64,000 nt of DNA, taken from Lachnospiraceae bacterium. GTDB taxonomy: Bacteria; Bacillota; Clostridia; Lachnospirales; Lachnospiraceae. The first letter of the stretch is position 1, and each line of letters opens with the position of its first letter. The notes under the pieces are model-generated. The model was not told the DNA's origin. It saw only the letters and a program-made list of their open reading frames with translations, and ran no database searches. Positions 35,308 through 43,864 of this stretch are shown here, one piece after another. The translations under genes and the position numbers were made by a program. The DNA lies in the NCBI GenBank assembly GCA_022483465.1, contig JAKVNF010000001.1, positions 1,364,001 through 1,428,000 of the forward strand. The letters run 5' to 3'.

Positions 35308-35784
35308 TCAGATATCGAAGCTCAGCTGCTCGGTCTCGTTGACCAGCACATAGGCCTTCTTCTCATCGGGCTTTGCATAGATCTTAACGGACTTGATGTC
35401 GTTGACATCTCTGCCCATGTCATACTGCCACACATCCTTTGCGGACTGAACCAGGCGCTCCTCAGTGTAGTCATTGCCATTGAACTGCAGGATGACTTCT
35501 GCCTTGAGCTCTGCCTTCTTCGGTGCAGCTGCCTTCTTGGCAGGTGCCTTTGCGGCCGGCTTCTTTGCGGTGGTCTTTGCTGCTGCGGTGGTCTTCTTCT
35601 CTTCCATTGCCTTCGCCTCTTTCTTCTCCTCTGTCTTCGCTGCTGCAGGTGTCACTGCAGCGGCTGCTGCTTTCTTCTCCGGTTCTGCTTTCTTTGCCTT
35701 TGCAGGCGCTTCCGGGGCTTTCACTGTCTCAGGGGTCTTGATGACTCCGGACTTGACCTTTGCGGTGGGCTTCTTTTCAGCCAT
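35308..35784 (-). CDS. Lys/Ala-rich protein with DUF6465-like C-terminal domain
   Basis: A 158-residue protein starting MAEKKPTAKVKSGVIKTPET. About 95 N-terminal residues are a Lys/Ala/Pro repeat region (PAAKAPAKKAAAPKKAELKA) resembling histone H1-like tails. The folded C-terminal part (VILQFNGNDYTEERLVQSAK to LSFDI) matches my recollection of the Lachnospiraceae DUF6465 domain. GGAG precedes the ATG and a consensus promoter and terminator frame it. DNA or envelope binding through the basic tail is possible but unproven. Confidence 0.75.
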   Translation of the reverse strand: MAEKKPTAKVKSGVIKTPETVKAPEAPAKAKKAEPEKKAAAAAVTPAAAKTEEKKEAKAMEEKKTTAAAKTTAKKPAAKAPAKKAAAPKKAELKAEVILQFNGNDYTEERLVQSAKDVWQYDMGRDVNDIKSVKIYAKPDEKKAYVLVNETEQLSFDI

Positions 35785-35853
35785 GACTCTCTCCTTTCGA
35801 CCGGACGATGCCATACTCAGCTGTCTAATCCTTGTCTTTTTGATCTGTGAGTT

Positions 35854-35882
35854 AAGTTAGCACACGGAAGAAGGGATGTCAA
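35854..35882 (-). promoter_or_regulatory. Promoter of the DUF6465-like gene
   Basis: Minus strand TTGACA (35877-35882), 17-bp spacer, TAACTT (35854-35859), about 70 bases before the ATG. Confidence 0.8.
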
Positions 35883-35893
35883 CAAAGTTTACT

Positions 35894-35968
35894 GAAAAAG
35901 AGCACGAACGTTTGGGCATATTGCTGATTTTGTGGAATCCTCTTGCAAAACGACATTTTTCGTGCTCT
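35894..35968 (-). terminator. Long-loop hairpin after uppP
   Basis: Minus strand: AGAGCACGAA and TTCGTGCTCT pair across about 50 bases, within which CGTTTTG and CAAACG can also pair, and four to five T follow. It fits a terminator for uppP with an unusually large stem-loop. Confidence 0.6.
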
Positions 35969-35980
35969 GTTTTGGGCAAT

Positions 35981-36826
35981 TTACCCTCTGAGAGCAAAGT
36001 ACAGGATGACGGCCGCGCCCAGGGCGATGCGGTACCAGCCGAAGACCTTGAAGTCGTGCCGGCGGATGTAGTTCATCAGGAACCGGATGATGAACATGGA
36101 CACCACAAAGGCGACCACCATGCCCACTGCCAGGATGAGCTTCTCATCCCCGGAAAGGGCGCCGTTGTACTTGACCATCTTGAGGAGGGAGGCACCTGCC
36201 ATGACGGGGATCGCCAGGACGAAGGTGAACTCCGCCGCGACCGTGCGGGAGACCCCGATGACCAGGCCGCCGATGATCGTAGAGCCGGAGCGGGAGGTGC
36301 CGGGCAGGCAGGCCGCAACCAGCTGGAACAGGCCGATGGCAAAGGCATCCTTGTAGGAGAGCTCGTCCAGGTTCTGGACCCGGGCCGGCTCATTCTTCTT
36401 CGCCTCGCGGTTCTCGACGACCAGGAAGGCCGCGCCCACGAGGATCAGCATGATGGACACCACCGCCCAGTTGTAGAGGTGCTCATCCAGCCAGTCGTCC
36501 AGCAGAACGCCCACCACAGCCGCCGGAATGCAGGCGACGATCGTCTTGGCCCAGAGCTGCAGGGTGTTCTTCTTCCACACGATCCGGGTGCGCTTGCGGT
36601 GCTTCTTAATGCCCAGGGGCCAGATGGTGTTCCAGTACAGGAGGATGACGGCGAGGATCGCGCCGAACTGGATCACCACCAGGAACAGGTTCCAGAACTC
36701 CTCCGAGACATCGAGTTTGACGAACTCGTTCAACAGGATCATGTGTCCGGTGCTGGAGACCGGAAGCCACTCCGTGACACCTTCCACCAGGCCAAAGAGG
36801 GCCGCTTTCAGCAGATTCAGACTCAT
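35981..36826 (-). CDS. uppP: Undecaprenyl-diphosphatase
   Basis: A 281-residue membrane enzyme. GLVEGVTEWLPVSSTGHMIL carries the catalytic (E/Q)xxxE motif and LVAACLPGTSRSGSTIIGGL the PGxSRSG phosphatase motif. It recycles the lipid carrier for peptidoglycan synthesis and confers bacitracin tolerance. Its start overlaps the aminotransferase stop by four bases. Confidence 0.97.
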   Translation of the reverse strand: MSLNLLKAALFGLVEGVTEWLPVSSTGHMILLNEFVKLDVSEEFWNLFLVVIQFGAILAVILLYWNTIWPLGIKKHRKRTRIVWKKNTLQLWAKTIVACIPAAVVGVLLDDWLDEHLYNWAVVSIMLILVGAAFLVVENREAKKNEPARVQNLDELSYKDAFAIGLFQLVAACLPGTSRSGSTIIGGLVIGVSRTVAAEFTFVLAIPVMAGASLLKMVKYNGALSGDEKLILAVGMVVAFVVSMFIIRFLMNYIRRHDFKVFGWYRIALGAAVILYFALRG

Positions 36827-38016
36827 CGATTCGGGTACTCCTTTTCCACAAATTCCCGGATGACCGGGAGCGAACGCTTCACTTTTTCGGTGGCAATGCA
36901 GTAGGCGACCCGGAAGTACCCAGGGGCGTGGAAGCCCTCACAGGGGACAAAGATCAGGTCATACTTCATGGCCTTTTTGCAAAAGGCCTCTGCGCTCTCC
37001 TCCAGTGCCTTCGGTATCAGGTAGAACGTTCCGCCCGGACGGGGGACCGTAAAGCCAAGCTCGACAAAGGTATCATACAGAAGGTTCCTGTTCGTCTCAT
37101 AGACGGACAGGTCGGAGGTCTCATCCGCCACCTCGGCCACGGCGCGCTGGATCAGAGAGGAGGGGCAGTTGTGTCCGATGCCGCGGGAGATCTGGCCGAG
37201 CATCGGGACCAGCACGTCCGCTCCCTCGCAGCCCGGATTCACCGCCACGTACCCGATTCGCTCTCCGGGGACGGAGAGGGACTTGGAGAAGGAGTAGCAG
37301 GTCAGCGTATCCTGATAGAAGGATGCCGGGTAGGGCACGGTCTTGTGGTCAAAGGCGATCTCCCGGTAGGGCTCGTCGGAGATCAGGAAGATGTGGTGGC
37401 CGAAGGCCTTCGACTTCGCCGAAAGGAGTTCTGCCAGGCGCGTCAGCGTCTCCTCCGAGTAGACCACGCCCGAGGGGTTGTTCGGGGAGTTGATCAGCAC
37501 CGCCGCCGTGTTCTCGTTCAGCATCTCTTCCAGGGCGTCAAAGTTGATCTGGAAATCCGGGTACTTGGCCGGGACGATCCGCATGCGGGCACCGGTCTCC
37601 CCGATGTAGGGGCCGTATTCCGGGAAGAAGGGCGCAAAGACCAGGACGTCCTGTCCGGGCTCTGTCACCGCCCGCAGGGCGTGGGCAATGGCGCCGGCAC
37701 AGCCGCTGGTGGGGAAGATGAGCTCCGGGGTGTAGGGGATGGAAAAGCGCCTGGCAAGGGAGGCGGCGAGCTTCTCCTTTACGTCCGGAAGACCAAGGCT
37801 CGGGCTGTAGCCGTGGAGCTGCACCGGGTCCATCGTGTCCAGGAGATTCTTTGCTGCTGCAGTAAAGTCCTCCGGCGTCGGAACGGAAGGATTTCCCAGG
37901 CTGTAGTCGAAGACATTCTCATACCCGATCTCCTTCCCCCGCGCGGTGGCGTACTCTGAGAGCTCCCGGATCACGGACTTGTGGCCCAGCATATCCAGGT
38001 AGTGCTGATTGATCAT
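36823..38016 (-). CDS. Class I/II PLP-dependent aminotransferase
   Basis: A 397-residue fold-type I enzyme. Its landmarks are DYSLGNPSVPTPEDF at the N-terminus, INSPNNPSGVVYSEETL, ISDEPYREIAF with the pyridine-binding Asp, and TCYSFSKSLSVPGERIGYVA with the Schiff-base Lys. It resembles aspartate/aromatic aminotransferases. The amino acid substrate cannot be fixed from sequence. It forms a two-gene unit with uppP. Confidence 0.92.
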   Translation of the reverse strand: MINQHYLDMLGHKSVIRELSEYATARGKEIGYENVFDYSLGNPSVPTPEDFTAAAKNLLDTMDPVQLHGYSPSLGLPDVKEKLAASLARRFSIPYTPELIFPTSGCAGAIAHALRAVTEPGQDVLVFAPFFPEYGPYIGETGARMRIVPAKYPDFQINFDALEEMLNENTAAVLINSPNNPSGVVYSEETLTRLAELLSAKSKAFGHHIFLISDEPYREIAFDHKTVPYPASFYQDTLTCYSFSKSLSVPGERIGYVAVNPGCEGADVLVPMLGQISRGIGHNCPSSLIQRAVAEVADETSDLSVYETNRNLLYDTFVELGFTVPRPGGTFYLIPKALEESAEAFCKKAMKYDLIFVPCEGFHAPGYFRVAYCIATEKVKRSLPVIREFVEKEYPNR

Positions 38017-38051
38017 GGCAGCCTCCTCTTTTCTTCTGCGAAAGTTTCGGT

Positions 38052-38900
38052 TTATTCTACCGCAGCGGGATTGGGAAATAAAGCATATCGGCAGATTCCG
38101 TCCTCCTCTTCCGGAAGTTCTGAAAAGCCCAGGGAGAGAAGAAGCCGCCGCGAGGGAAGGTTGTCCTTGGCGGTCTTTGCCGCAACGCCCGGAAACTGTA
38201 AGACGCGCCGCTCATAGGAAAGGGCTGCCTGCACCGCCTCCCTGGCATAGCCCTGCCCCCGCCGGTCCTTTCGGATGAGGTAGCCGATCTCCGCAGGTGC
38301 GGAGGCGCTGCCGGGGACCCCAAAGCCGGCCCGCCCCACCAGCTCCAGGGTCTTCTTCTCGATGACCGCCCAGTAGCCGTAGCCCGCAAGCCCGTACACC
38401 TTCTCGATGTAGGCGGCGAGAATCTTTTTCTCCTCCTCCCGATCTTCCGACAGGGGCGGGAGGTAGCGCTTTGCTACCTCGTCATAGCAGGCATAGAGGG
38501 CAGGCAGATCCTGCAGCGTCATCTCCCGCAGGTAGAGCCGCGGCGTCTCCTCAATGATCCAGGGGAGGTGGTAGAGCCTTCGGTAGATCCGCTCAAAGTC
38601 CGCCGCGTCGATGTCCCAGGGGGTGGAGACGAGCACCTTCGCCCCGGAAAAGTCCGGGGCATCCCCCTTTTCCGGCAGCACGCAGGCGCAGGGGATGCCC
38701 CGCATCCGGAGATCCTCAAAGGCGCGGTCGTCCAGGGCAAGATAGAGCGTCCCCTTTGCGCCCGCTTCGGGGGGCGCGAAGGAGAACGCCGGGTCCCCCG
38801 GGACCCGGCTTGCCTGAAGCTTTTCCAGGACCTCCCGGGCGCCCTTTCCCATGGGGGCGACCTGTCTCAGCAGTTGTTTGGTCAGCATGGATTCGTTCAT
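38052..38900 (-). CDS. GNAT-family N-acetyltransferase with N-terminal extension
   Basis: A 282-residue protein. The C-terminal half (from about 125, PRLYLREMTLQDLPALYACY) is a RimJ/RimL-type GNAT domain. IGYLIRKDRRGQGYAREAVQ is the acetyl-CoA loop, and LPSRRLLLSLGFSEL is motif B. The first 120 residues are a separate domain of unknown role. The ATG at 38900 has no good ribosome binding site, so the true start may be a little downstream. Confidence 0.85.
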   Translation of the reverse strand: MNESMLTKQLLRQVAPMGKGAREVLEKLQASRVPGDPAFSFAPPEAGAKGTLYLALDDRAFEDLRMRGIPCACVLPEKGDAPDFSGAKVLVSTPWDIDAADFERIYRRLYHLPWIIEETPRLYLREMTLQDLPALYACYDEVAKRYLPPLSEDREEEKKILAAYIEKVYGLAGYGYWAVIEKKTLELVGRAGFGVPGSASAPAEIGYLIRKDRRGQGYAREAVQAALSYERRVLQFPGVAAKTAKDNLPSRRLLLSLGFSELPEEEDGICRYALFPNPAAVE

Positions 38901-39222
38901 ATTTCGTTCACAAAACCGTTACGGTTTATTCAAAACCGGGTTAAACTTTGTCCATGAATGGAGGATACTATAAAAAGCGTAGAGATCAACAAGATCGATA
39001 CCTCATACAACAACTTTTTCATAATGTGCCGGGTATCTTCGGATACCCGGCATCCTCCCTTTTCAGGGGTTTTTCTTTCTGAGGGGATGTCACACAGCTT
39101 CTTGTTGGAAGCGTTCTTCGCTTCTTTTCTCCTTTTCTGCAAAGGCTCCCGGCGGGGCAGCAGATCCGATCTGCCGCCTCCGCCCGGGAGCCTTTGTGGT
39201 GGTCTTGTTCTGTTGTCTTTGC
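38901..39222. other. Intergenic region with two strong hairpins
   Basis: No supported gene. A 24-nt hairpin at 39028-39051 (GCCGGGTATC, TTCG, GATACCCGGC) and a larger one at 39141-39195 (AAAGGCTCCCGG/CCGGGAGCCTTT with GC-rich inner pairing) lie downstream of the ABC ATPase gene. The second is the likely transcript end of the transporter operon, though it lacks a good T tract. Confidence 0.55.
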
Positions 39223-40071
39223 TCAGGCGCCGGCGCCCTGCTTCTCCGAGGAGAGCAGGATTCGGTCGTTGTCGAGCTTTTCGCCTGCCCGCTGGGCAAA
39301 CTTCTCCAAAAGGTCCTGCACCGTCATCTGGCTGCGCTCGACGCCGGACACATCCAGTACGATCCGGCCGCTATCCATCATCAGGGTGCGGTTTCCCATC
39401 TCCAGCGCCTGGGTCATGTTGTGGGTGACCATCAGGCAGGTGATGTGCTTCTCCTCGACGATCTTCTTGGTGAGCTCCAGGACCTTGGCCGCCGTTGCGG
39501 GGTCCAGGGCCGCCGTGTGCTCATCCAGAAGCAGGAGTTTCGGCGTGACGATCGTCGCCATGAGGAGCGTCAGCGCCTGGCGCTGGCCGCCGGAGAGCAG
39601 CCCCACCTGGGTGGACATGCGGTCCTCCAGACCCATGTCGAGCAGGGAGAGCTTCTCCCGAAACAGCTCCTCGTCCTTTTTGCTGATCGTCGTGAAGCTC
39701 TGGGCAATGCGCCGGCCCAGGCTCTTCTTTTGGGGATCGGAGGCCCGAAGGTAGGCGATCGAGAGGTTCTCCTCAATCGTCATGTGGGGCGCGGTGCCCA
39801 TCAGGGGATCCTGGAACAGGCGGCCGATGACGCGGCTTCGCTTGTGCTCCGGCAGAAACGTGATGTCCTGCCCGTCCAGGATGATCGTGCCGGAGTCGGT
39901 CAGAAAGGACCCGGCGATCGCGTTGAACAGGGTGGACTTGCCGGCACCGTTGGAGCCGACAATCGTCGCAAAGTCCCCGTCCGCCAGGTGCAGGGAGAGG
40001 TCCACCAGGGCCCGCTTCTCGTTGACCGTGCCGGGGTGGAAGGTCTTACAGATGGAATCAATCTCGAGCAT
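39223..40071 (-). CDS. trpZ: ABC transporter ATPase, TrpZ-like
   Basis: A 282-residue ATPase. Walker A is VGSNGAGKSTLF, the signature LLSGGQRQALTLLM, Walker B PKLLLLDEHTAALDP and the switch His VTHNMTQAL. It energises the permease encoded four bases away (ATGA-type overlap). The assignment to tryptophan rests on the T-box in the operon leader, with established TrpXYZ family knowledge. Confidence 0.88.
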   Translation of the reverse strand: MLEIDSICKTFHPGTVNEKRALVDLSLHLADGDFATIVGSNGAGKSTLFNAIAGSFLTDSGTIILDGQDITFLPEHKRSRVIGRLFQDPLMGTAPHMTIEENLSIAYLRASDPQKKSLGRRIAQSFTTISKKDEELFREKLSLLDMGLEDRMSTQVGLLSGGQRQALTLLMATIVTPKLLLLDEHTAALDPATAAKVLELTKKIVEEKHITCLMVTHNMTQALEMGNRTLMMDSGRIVLDVSGVERSQMTVQDLLEKFAQRAGEKLDNDRILLSSEKQGAGA

Positions 40072-41033
40072 TACCGCATTCCCTCCTTTTCCCGGCTCTG
40101 CCTGGCCTTTGCCATGCGCTCTTTGCGCGTGCGGATCTTGCGGGACTCAAAGACGATGAGCCGCCTTGCCTCCGGCGCGGCGATGGCCACGGCGACGATC
40201 AGGGCCGAGACCAGCTTGAAGGCCTCGGTCGGGACATTGAGCCGAAGGGCAATCGCCATGATGAAGCGGTAGAGCACCGCACCGGCGACGACGCCGGCGA
40301 TGCGCACCAGCATCCTGCCCCGGCCAAAGAGCGTCTCCCCGATGATCAGGGAGGCCAGGGCGATGGTCACCATGCCGGTGCCCAGGTTGATGTCGGACAT
40401 CTTGTTGTACTGGGCGATCAGGGAGCCGGCAAGGCCGGTCAGCGCGTTGGACAGGCACAGCCCGATGATCACCATCAGGTTCGGATTGATCGAGGAGGCA
40501 CGCACCATGGGGCGGCTGTCGCCGGTCGCCCGGATCGAGAGGCCAAGCCGGGTCTTTAAGAAGAAGTTCAGGAGGATGACCACCACCGCCACAATGAGAA
40601 GCAGCAGGAAGAAGTCACTCCAGGACGACCAGACGGAGCTGTCCGAGAGGCCGCTCCACAGCGAGAACACCGTGTCCGTGCCGAAGATCGACACGTTGGA
40701 GGAAAAGCCCATCACCGCCAGGTTGATCGTGTAGAGGCCGGTGTTCACGATGATGCCGGCCAGAATCGAGGGGACTCCGAACACGGTCTGCAGAATGGCC
40801 GTCACAAAGCCGGAGCAGACGCCGGCCAGCATCGCGGCGAAGATGCCGGCGATGGGATGCCCCGACACCGTCATCACAGCGCCCACGGCGCATCCCAGGG
40901 TATAGCAGCCGTCTGTGGAGAGATCGCAGATGTCGAGGATGGAAAAGCTCACAAACAGGGACAGCGCGATCAGGGAGTAGATCAGGCCCACTTCCAGTGC
41001 CGTCTGCACGATGCCGACCGTAAAAAAGCCCAC
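40071..41033 (-). CDS. trpY: ABC transporter permease, TrpY-like
   Basis: A 320-residue membrane protein of the branched-chain/ribose-type permease superfamily with about eight segments. The cytoplasmic loop FFLKTRLGLSIRATGDSRPM is the ATPase contact. The C-terminus is basic (ESRKIRTRKERMAKARQSRE). Members of this subfamily pair with DUF534 binding proteins like the next gene upstream. Confidence 0.88.
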   Translation of the reverse strand: MGFFTVGIVQTALEVGLIYSLIALSLFVSFSILDICDLSTDGCYTLGCAVGAVMTVSGHPIAGIFAAMLAGVCSGFVTAILQTVFGVPSILAGIIVNTGLYTINLAVMGFSSNVSIFGTDTVFSLWSGLSDSSVWSSWSDFFLLLLIVAVVVILLNFFLKTRLGLSIRATGDSRPMVRASSINPNLMVIIGLCLSNALTGLAGSLIAQYNKMSDINLGTGMVTIALASLIIGETLFGRGRMLVRIAGVVAGAVLYRFIMAIALRLNVPTEAFKLVSALIVAVAIAAPEARRLIVFESRKIRTRKERMAKARQSREKEGMR

Positions 41034-41086
41034 GGTGTTACCTCCTTACCAGAGAACAGGTTACAGGAATGAAAGAGAGATTCAAC

Positions 41087-42238
41087 TCAGTCGGTGAAGT
41101 TCTCGCCGGTGGTGATCTCCTGGATGTCAGAGCAGTACGGTGCGAATGCCTGCTCCACGGTGTCGAGGTCGATGCCAAGCGCCGAAGCGGTGTCGGTGTT
41201 GATCGTCGCAATGCCGCTGTCGAGGGTCACAACCGGATAGGTGGCAGGATCTGCGCCGCCCAGGACGTCCACAACGATGTCACCGGTCTTGGTGCCCAGG
41301 TCTGCGTAGTTGATACCGAAGCCAAGGAATGCGCCGTTGAGGGCGAAGGAATCCGCGCCGGTGTAGTGCGGGATACCGGCATCGATGAACTTCTCATAGA
41401 TGGCGAGCTCGGCGTTCATGATGGTGTTGTCGGTGGGGGTGAAGACCGCATCCACGCCGTCTGCGATCAGCGCGTCCACTGCCTGGTTGATCTCATCCGT
41501 GGAGGTTCCAGTGCGCTCGGTGTAGGCAATGCCCTTGTCATCCAGGAAGGCCTTCGCGTCGGCGATTGCCTTGGTGGAGGAGTCCTCACTCTTGGAGTAG
41601 AGCAGGCCGATCTTGTCCGCATCCGGGTTCTGGGCGAAGATCAGGTTCATGATGGCGTCGGTGTTCAGCGCGTCGCTGGTGCCGGTGATGTTGGCGCCGG
41701 GGGCGTCATTGGAGGCGACCAGGCCTGCGCCCTCGGGATCGGTGACTGCCGAGAAGATGATCGGGGTGTCCGTTCCCTCAAACACGGACTGCATGATCTG
41801 CGCCGTGGGGGTGGCGATGGCGACCACGATGTCCACGCCGTCGTCCTTGAGCTGGGCACCGATCTGGTTCAGGGTCGTGGCGTCGCCCTCGCCGTTGAAG
41901 AAGTAATCCTGATAGTCATAGGTGGCACCGGTCTCGGCGGCCTTGGCATCCAGCTCCTTCTCGACGTACTCGGTGATCTGGTTCAGGGAGGCGTGGTCCA
42001 TGTACTGGACAATGCCGACCTTGTAAGTCTTGCCGGACTGGTCCGTGATCTGCGCTGTGGTCTGGGCCTCGGTGGCGGCTGCTGTCGTCTCCTCTGCGGC
42101 CGCCGCGGTCTGGGCCTCGGGGGCTGCCTGCGTCGAAGCCGTGGTGGTTTCCGTGGAGGAGCTGCTTGCCCCACAGCCTGCCAGAGCGGCACCGGAAATT
42201 GCCAGTGCGGTCATTGCTGCCAATGCTCTCTTTCTCAT
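41087..42238 (-). CDS. trpX: ABC transporter substrate-binding lipoprotein, TrpX-like (DUF534)
   Basis: A 383-residue lipoprotein. The signal peptide MRKRALAAMTALAISGAALA ends at a lipobox AGC, followed by a Ser/Thr/Ala-rich linker to about residue 65. The binding domain (YKVGIVQYMDHASLNQITEY to the C-terminus) is of the DUF534 type. The ATG at 42238 has GAGGAGG upstream. The T-box leader with Trp specifier makes tryptophan or a precursor the likely ligand. Confidence 0.9.
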   Translation of the reverse strand: MRKRALAAMTALAISGAALAGCGASSSSTETTTASTQAAPEAQTAAAAEETTAAATEAQTTAQITDQSGKTYKVGIVQYMDHASLNQITEYVEKELDAKAAETGATYDYQDYFFNGEGDATTLNQIGAQLKDDGVDIVVAIATPTAQIMQSVFEGTDTPIIFSAVTDPEGAGLVASNDAPGANITGTSDALNTDAIMNLIFAQNPDADKIGLLYSKSEDSSTKAIADAKAFLDDKGIAYTERTGTSTDEINQAVDALIADGVDAVFTPTDNTIMNAELAIYEKFIDAGIPHYTGADSFALNGAFLGFGINYADLGTKTGDIVVDVLGGADPATYPVVTLDSGIATINTDTASALGIDLDTVEQAFAPYCSDIQEITTGENFTD

Positions 42239-42267
42239 AATGCTACCTCCTCGCCTTTTCGGCAAAT

Positions 42268-42595
42268 GAAAAAGCGTCCCGGAACCATTTCCGGAACATT
42301 TTTCCGAAAATAATTCTGAGACGCTAAAGAAATCTTTAACGCGGTGCCACTCATCTTGGCATAAAGCCCACTCTGCACGCACTAACATGCGCTCCGGACG
42401 GATCACGGTGTCGGAAGCCGTCAGCTCCTACCTCCCTCGCGGGAATCGGGCTGCCCTCAAAAGTCCATTCAGCGGTGATCTCCATGCGGCATTCCCACCA
42501 GCTGCCGCTCTCTGCGATGTCCATCGGACCGCCTACTTCTCTTTCTCACAGGTTTGCTTATGTAATTTTCCTCCTCGGCCTGCCGGCTTCGGATT
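42268..42595 (-). promoter_or_regulatory. T-box riboswitch (tRNA-Trp) controlling the transporter operon
   Basis: On the minus strand the leader carries the Stem I AGAGAGCGGCAGCTGGTGGG region and GAA-TGG-ACTTTTGAG, with TGG at 42465-42467 in the specifier position (Trp codon). The T-box AGTGGCACCGCG lies at 42341-42352. The competing terminator AGCGTC/GACGCT with TTTTT ends at about 42268. Uncharged tRNA-Trp should stabilise the antiterminator and switch on transport when tryptophan is scarce. Confidence 0.93.
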
Positions 42596-42601
42596 GAGGT
42601 G

Positions 42602-42630
42602 ATTCTAGTACAGCTCACCGGGAAAATCAA
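42602..42630 (-). promoter_or_regulatory. Promoter of the T-box leader
   Basis: Minus strand TTGATT (42625-42630), 17-bp spacer, TAGAAT (42602-42607). The -35 lies just after the crh stop codon. Confidence 0.8.
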
Positions 42631-42638
42631 CCGGTTTC

Positions 42639-42905
42639 TTACTGCTTTGCCTTTCCGCCGGTCACAAAGGACGCAATGTCATCGATTGCGGCCTGCTCAT
42701 CGGCGCCCTCGGCAGAGACGTTCATCACATCCCCTGCGCCCAGATCCAGAGACATCATGCCCATGATGCTCTTTGCGTTGACGCGCTTGGTTCCGATCTC
42801 AATGTAGATCTTGCTGTCGTACTTGCTTGCCACCTGCACCAGCTCTGCAATCGGTCTCGCCTCAAGGCCGCCCTTGATCGCAACAACCATCGATTTCCTA
42901 ATCAT
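42639..42905 (-). CDS. crh: Crh-like HPr paralogue (His-15 replaced by Glu)
   Basis: An 88-residue HPr-fold protein. The active-site motif reads GGLEARPIAELVQ where HPr has GIHARP, so Glu replaces the phosphorylated His; Bacillus Crh has Gln there. The regulatory segment NAKSIMGMMSLDLG with Ser-46 is intact. Its place directly after whiA is the position of crh in Bacillus. It should be phosphorylated by HprK and act with CcpA in carbon catabolite control, not in sugar uptake. Overlaps the whiA stop by four bases. Confidence 0.9.
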   Translation of the reverse strand: MIRKSMVVAIKGGLEARPIAELVQVASKYDSKIYIEIGTKRVNAKSIMGMMSLDLGAGDVMNVSAEGADEQAAIDDIASFVTGGKAKQ

Positions 42906-43861
42906 ACTCCTCCTTCTTTCTCATCCTCCGCCCGACTGCGCTCTTCCTCTGCCAGCTCCGACAGCCGGCGCAGGCGGTGGTTGACACCGGATTTGCCGAC
43001 CGGGGGATTGAGAAGGGCACCGAGCTCTGTCAGGGACAGCTCCGGATGCGCAAGCCGCACCTTTGCCATCTCCTGTAGATTCTCAGGCAGCTTCGCAAAG
43101 GACGACCGCTCCATCAGAAAACGGATATCCTCGATCTGTCTGCCTGAAGCAGCGACCGTCTTCTGGATGTTGGCCGCTTCGCAGTTGACCTGCCGGTTCA
43201 CCTCGCCCCGCACCTGCTTCACCACCCGGAAGTTCTCAAATTTCAAGAGACTTCCGTGGGCGCCCAGGAGGGACAGGATGTCCGAGATGACTGCCGCATC
43301 CCGCGTGTACACAAATCTGCTCTTTTTCCGAACCGCGAGCTTGACCGGAATGCCCCGCCCCAGGAACAGATCCAGGACCAGGGAAGACAGATCCGATGCC
43401 GGGCACGCAAAGCCCAGCTGGTACTCCCGCGCCGGGTCCCCGAGGGTTCCCAGGCACAGAAACAGGTTCCGCAAAAAACTCCGCACCGCCTTGTCATTCC
43501 GCAGCGGAAGGCGGGACAGATCCCGCTTTTCCAAAAGCGTCCCTCTGGCATCCGCCGCGCCGCACAGCTGTGCCAGGCTCTTCACCTGGGTCTGCGGCAG
43601 CACATCGGACAGCACGAGGGGGCCGTTTTCCTCTTCGCCGCGCGATTCAGCAGTTATATTAGCGGTTTTCTGAAATAATGTAAAGCATTTTGTCAATGCC
43701 CTTCTGTCGTCCGTCTGCAATTCCAGCCGAAGCGCCCCGTCCGGCTGCCGGGAAAAGGTCCCGACGCACAGAAGCAGCGCCGCCAATCCCGCCTGCTGGG
43801 CGCCCCGGTCCTGGGAGACGTGCTGGAGGAGTTCCTCCTTTACTTCGTCCGCAAAAGTCAC
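42902..43861 (-). CDS. whiA: DNA-binding protein WhiA
   Basis: A 319-residue protein. The N-terminal LAGLIDADG-like domain (residues about 20-200) contains LCGAADARGTLLEK. The C-terminal HTH ends with VRLAHPELSLTELGALLNPP and VGKSGVNHRLRRLSELAE. In firmicutes it influences cell division and chromosome segregation. It lies between crh and rapZ; there is no yvcK between rapZ and whiA as in Bacillus. Confidence 0.95.
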   Translation of the reverse strand: MTFADEVKEELLQHVSQDRGAQQAGLAALLLCVGTFSRQPDGALRLELQTDDRRALTKCFTLFQKTANITAESRGEEENGPLVLSDVLPQTQVKSLAQLCGAADARGTLLEKRDLSRLPLRNDKAVRSFLRNLFLCLGTLGDPAREYQLGFACPASDLSSLVLDLFLGRGIPVKLAVRKKSRFVYTRDAAVISDILSLLGAHGSLLKFENFRVVKQVRGEVNRQVNCEAANIQKTVAASGRQIEDIRFLMERSSFAKLPENLQEMAKVRLAHPELSLTELGALLNPPVGKSGVNHRLRRLSELAEEERSRAEDEKEGGV

Positions 43862-43864
43862 CCT

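Noticed and set aside
38930-39142. Minus-strand ORF with a hydrophobic stretch (MKKLLYEVSILLISTLFIVS)
   Set aside because: No ribosome binding site, and it runs across a perfect hairpin; chance is more likely than a signal peptide.
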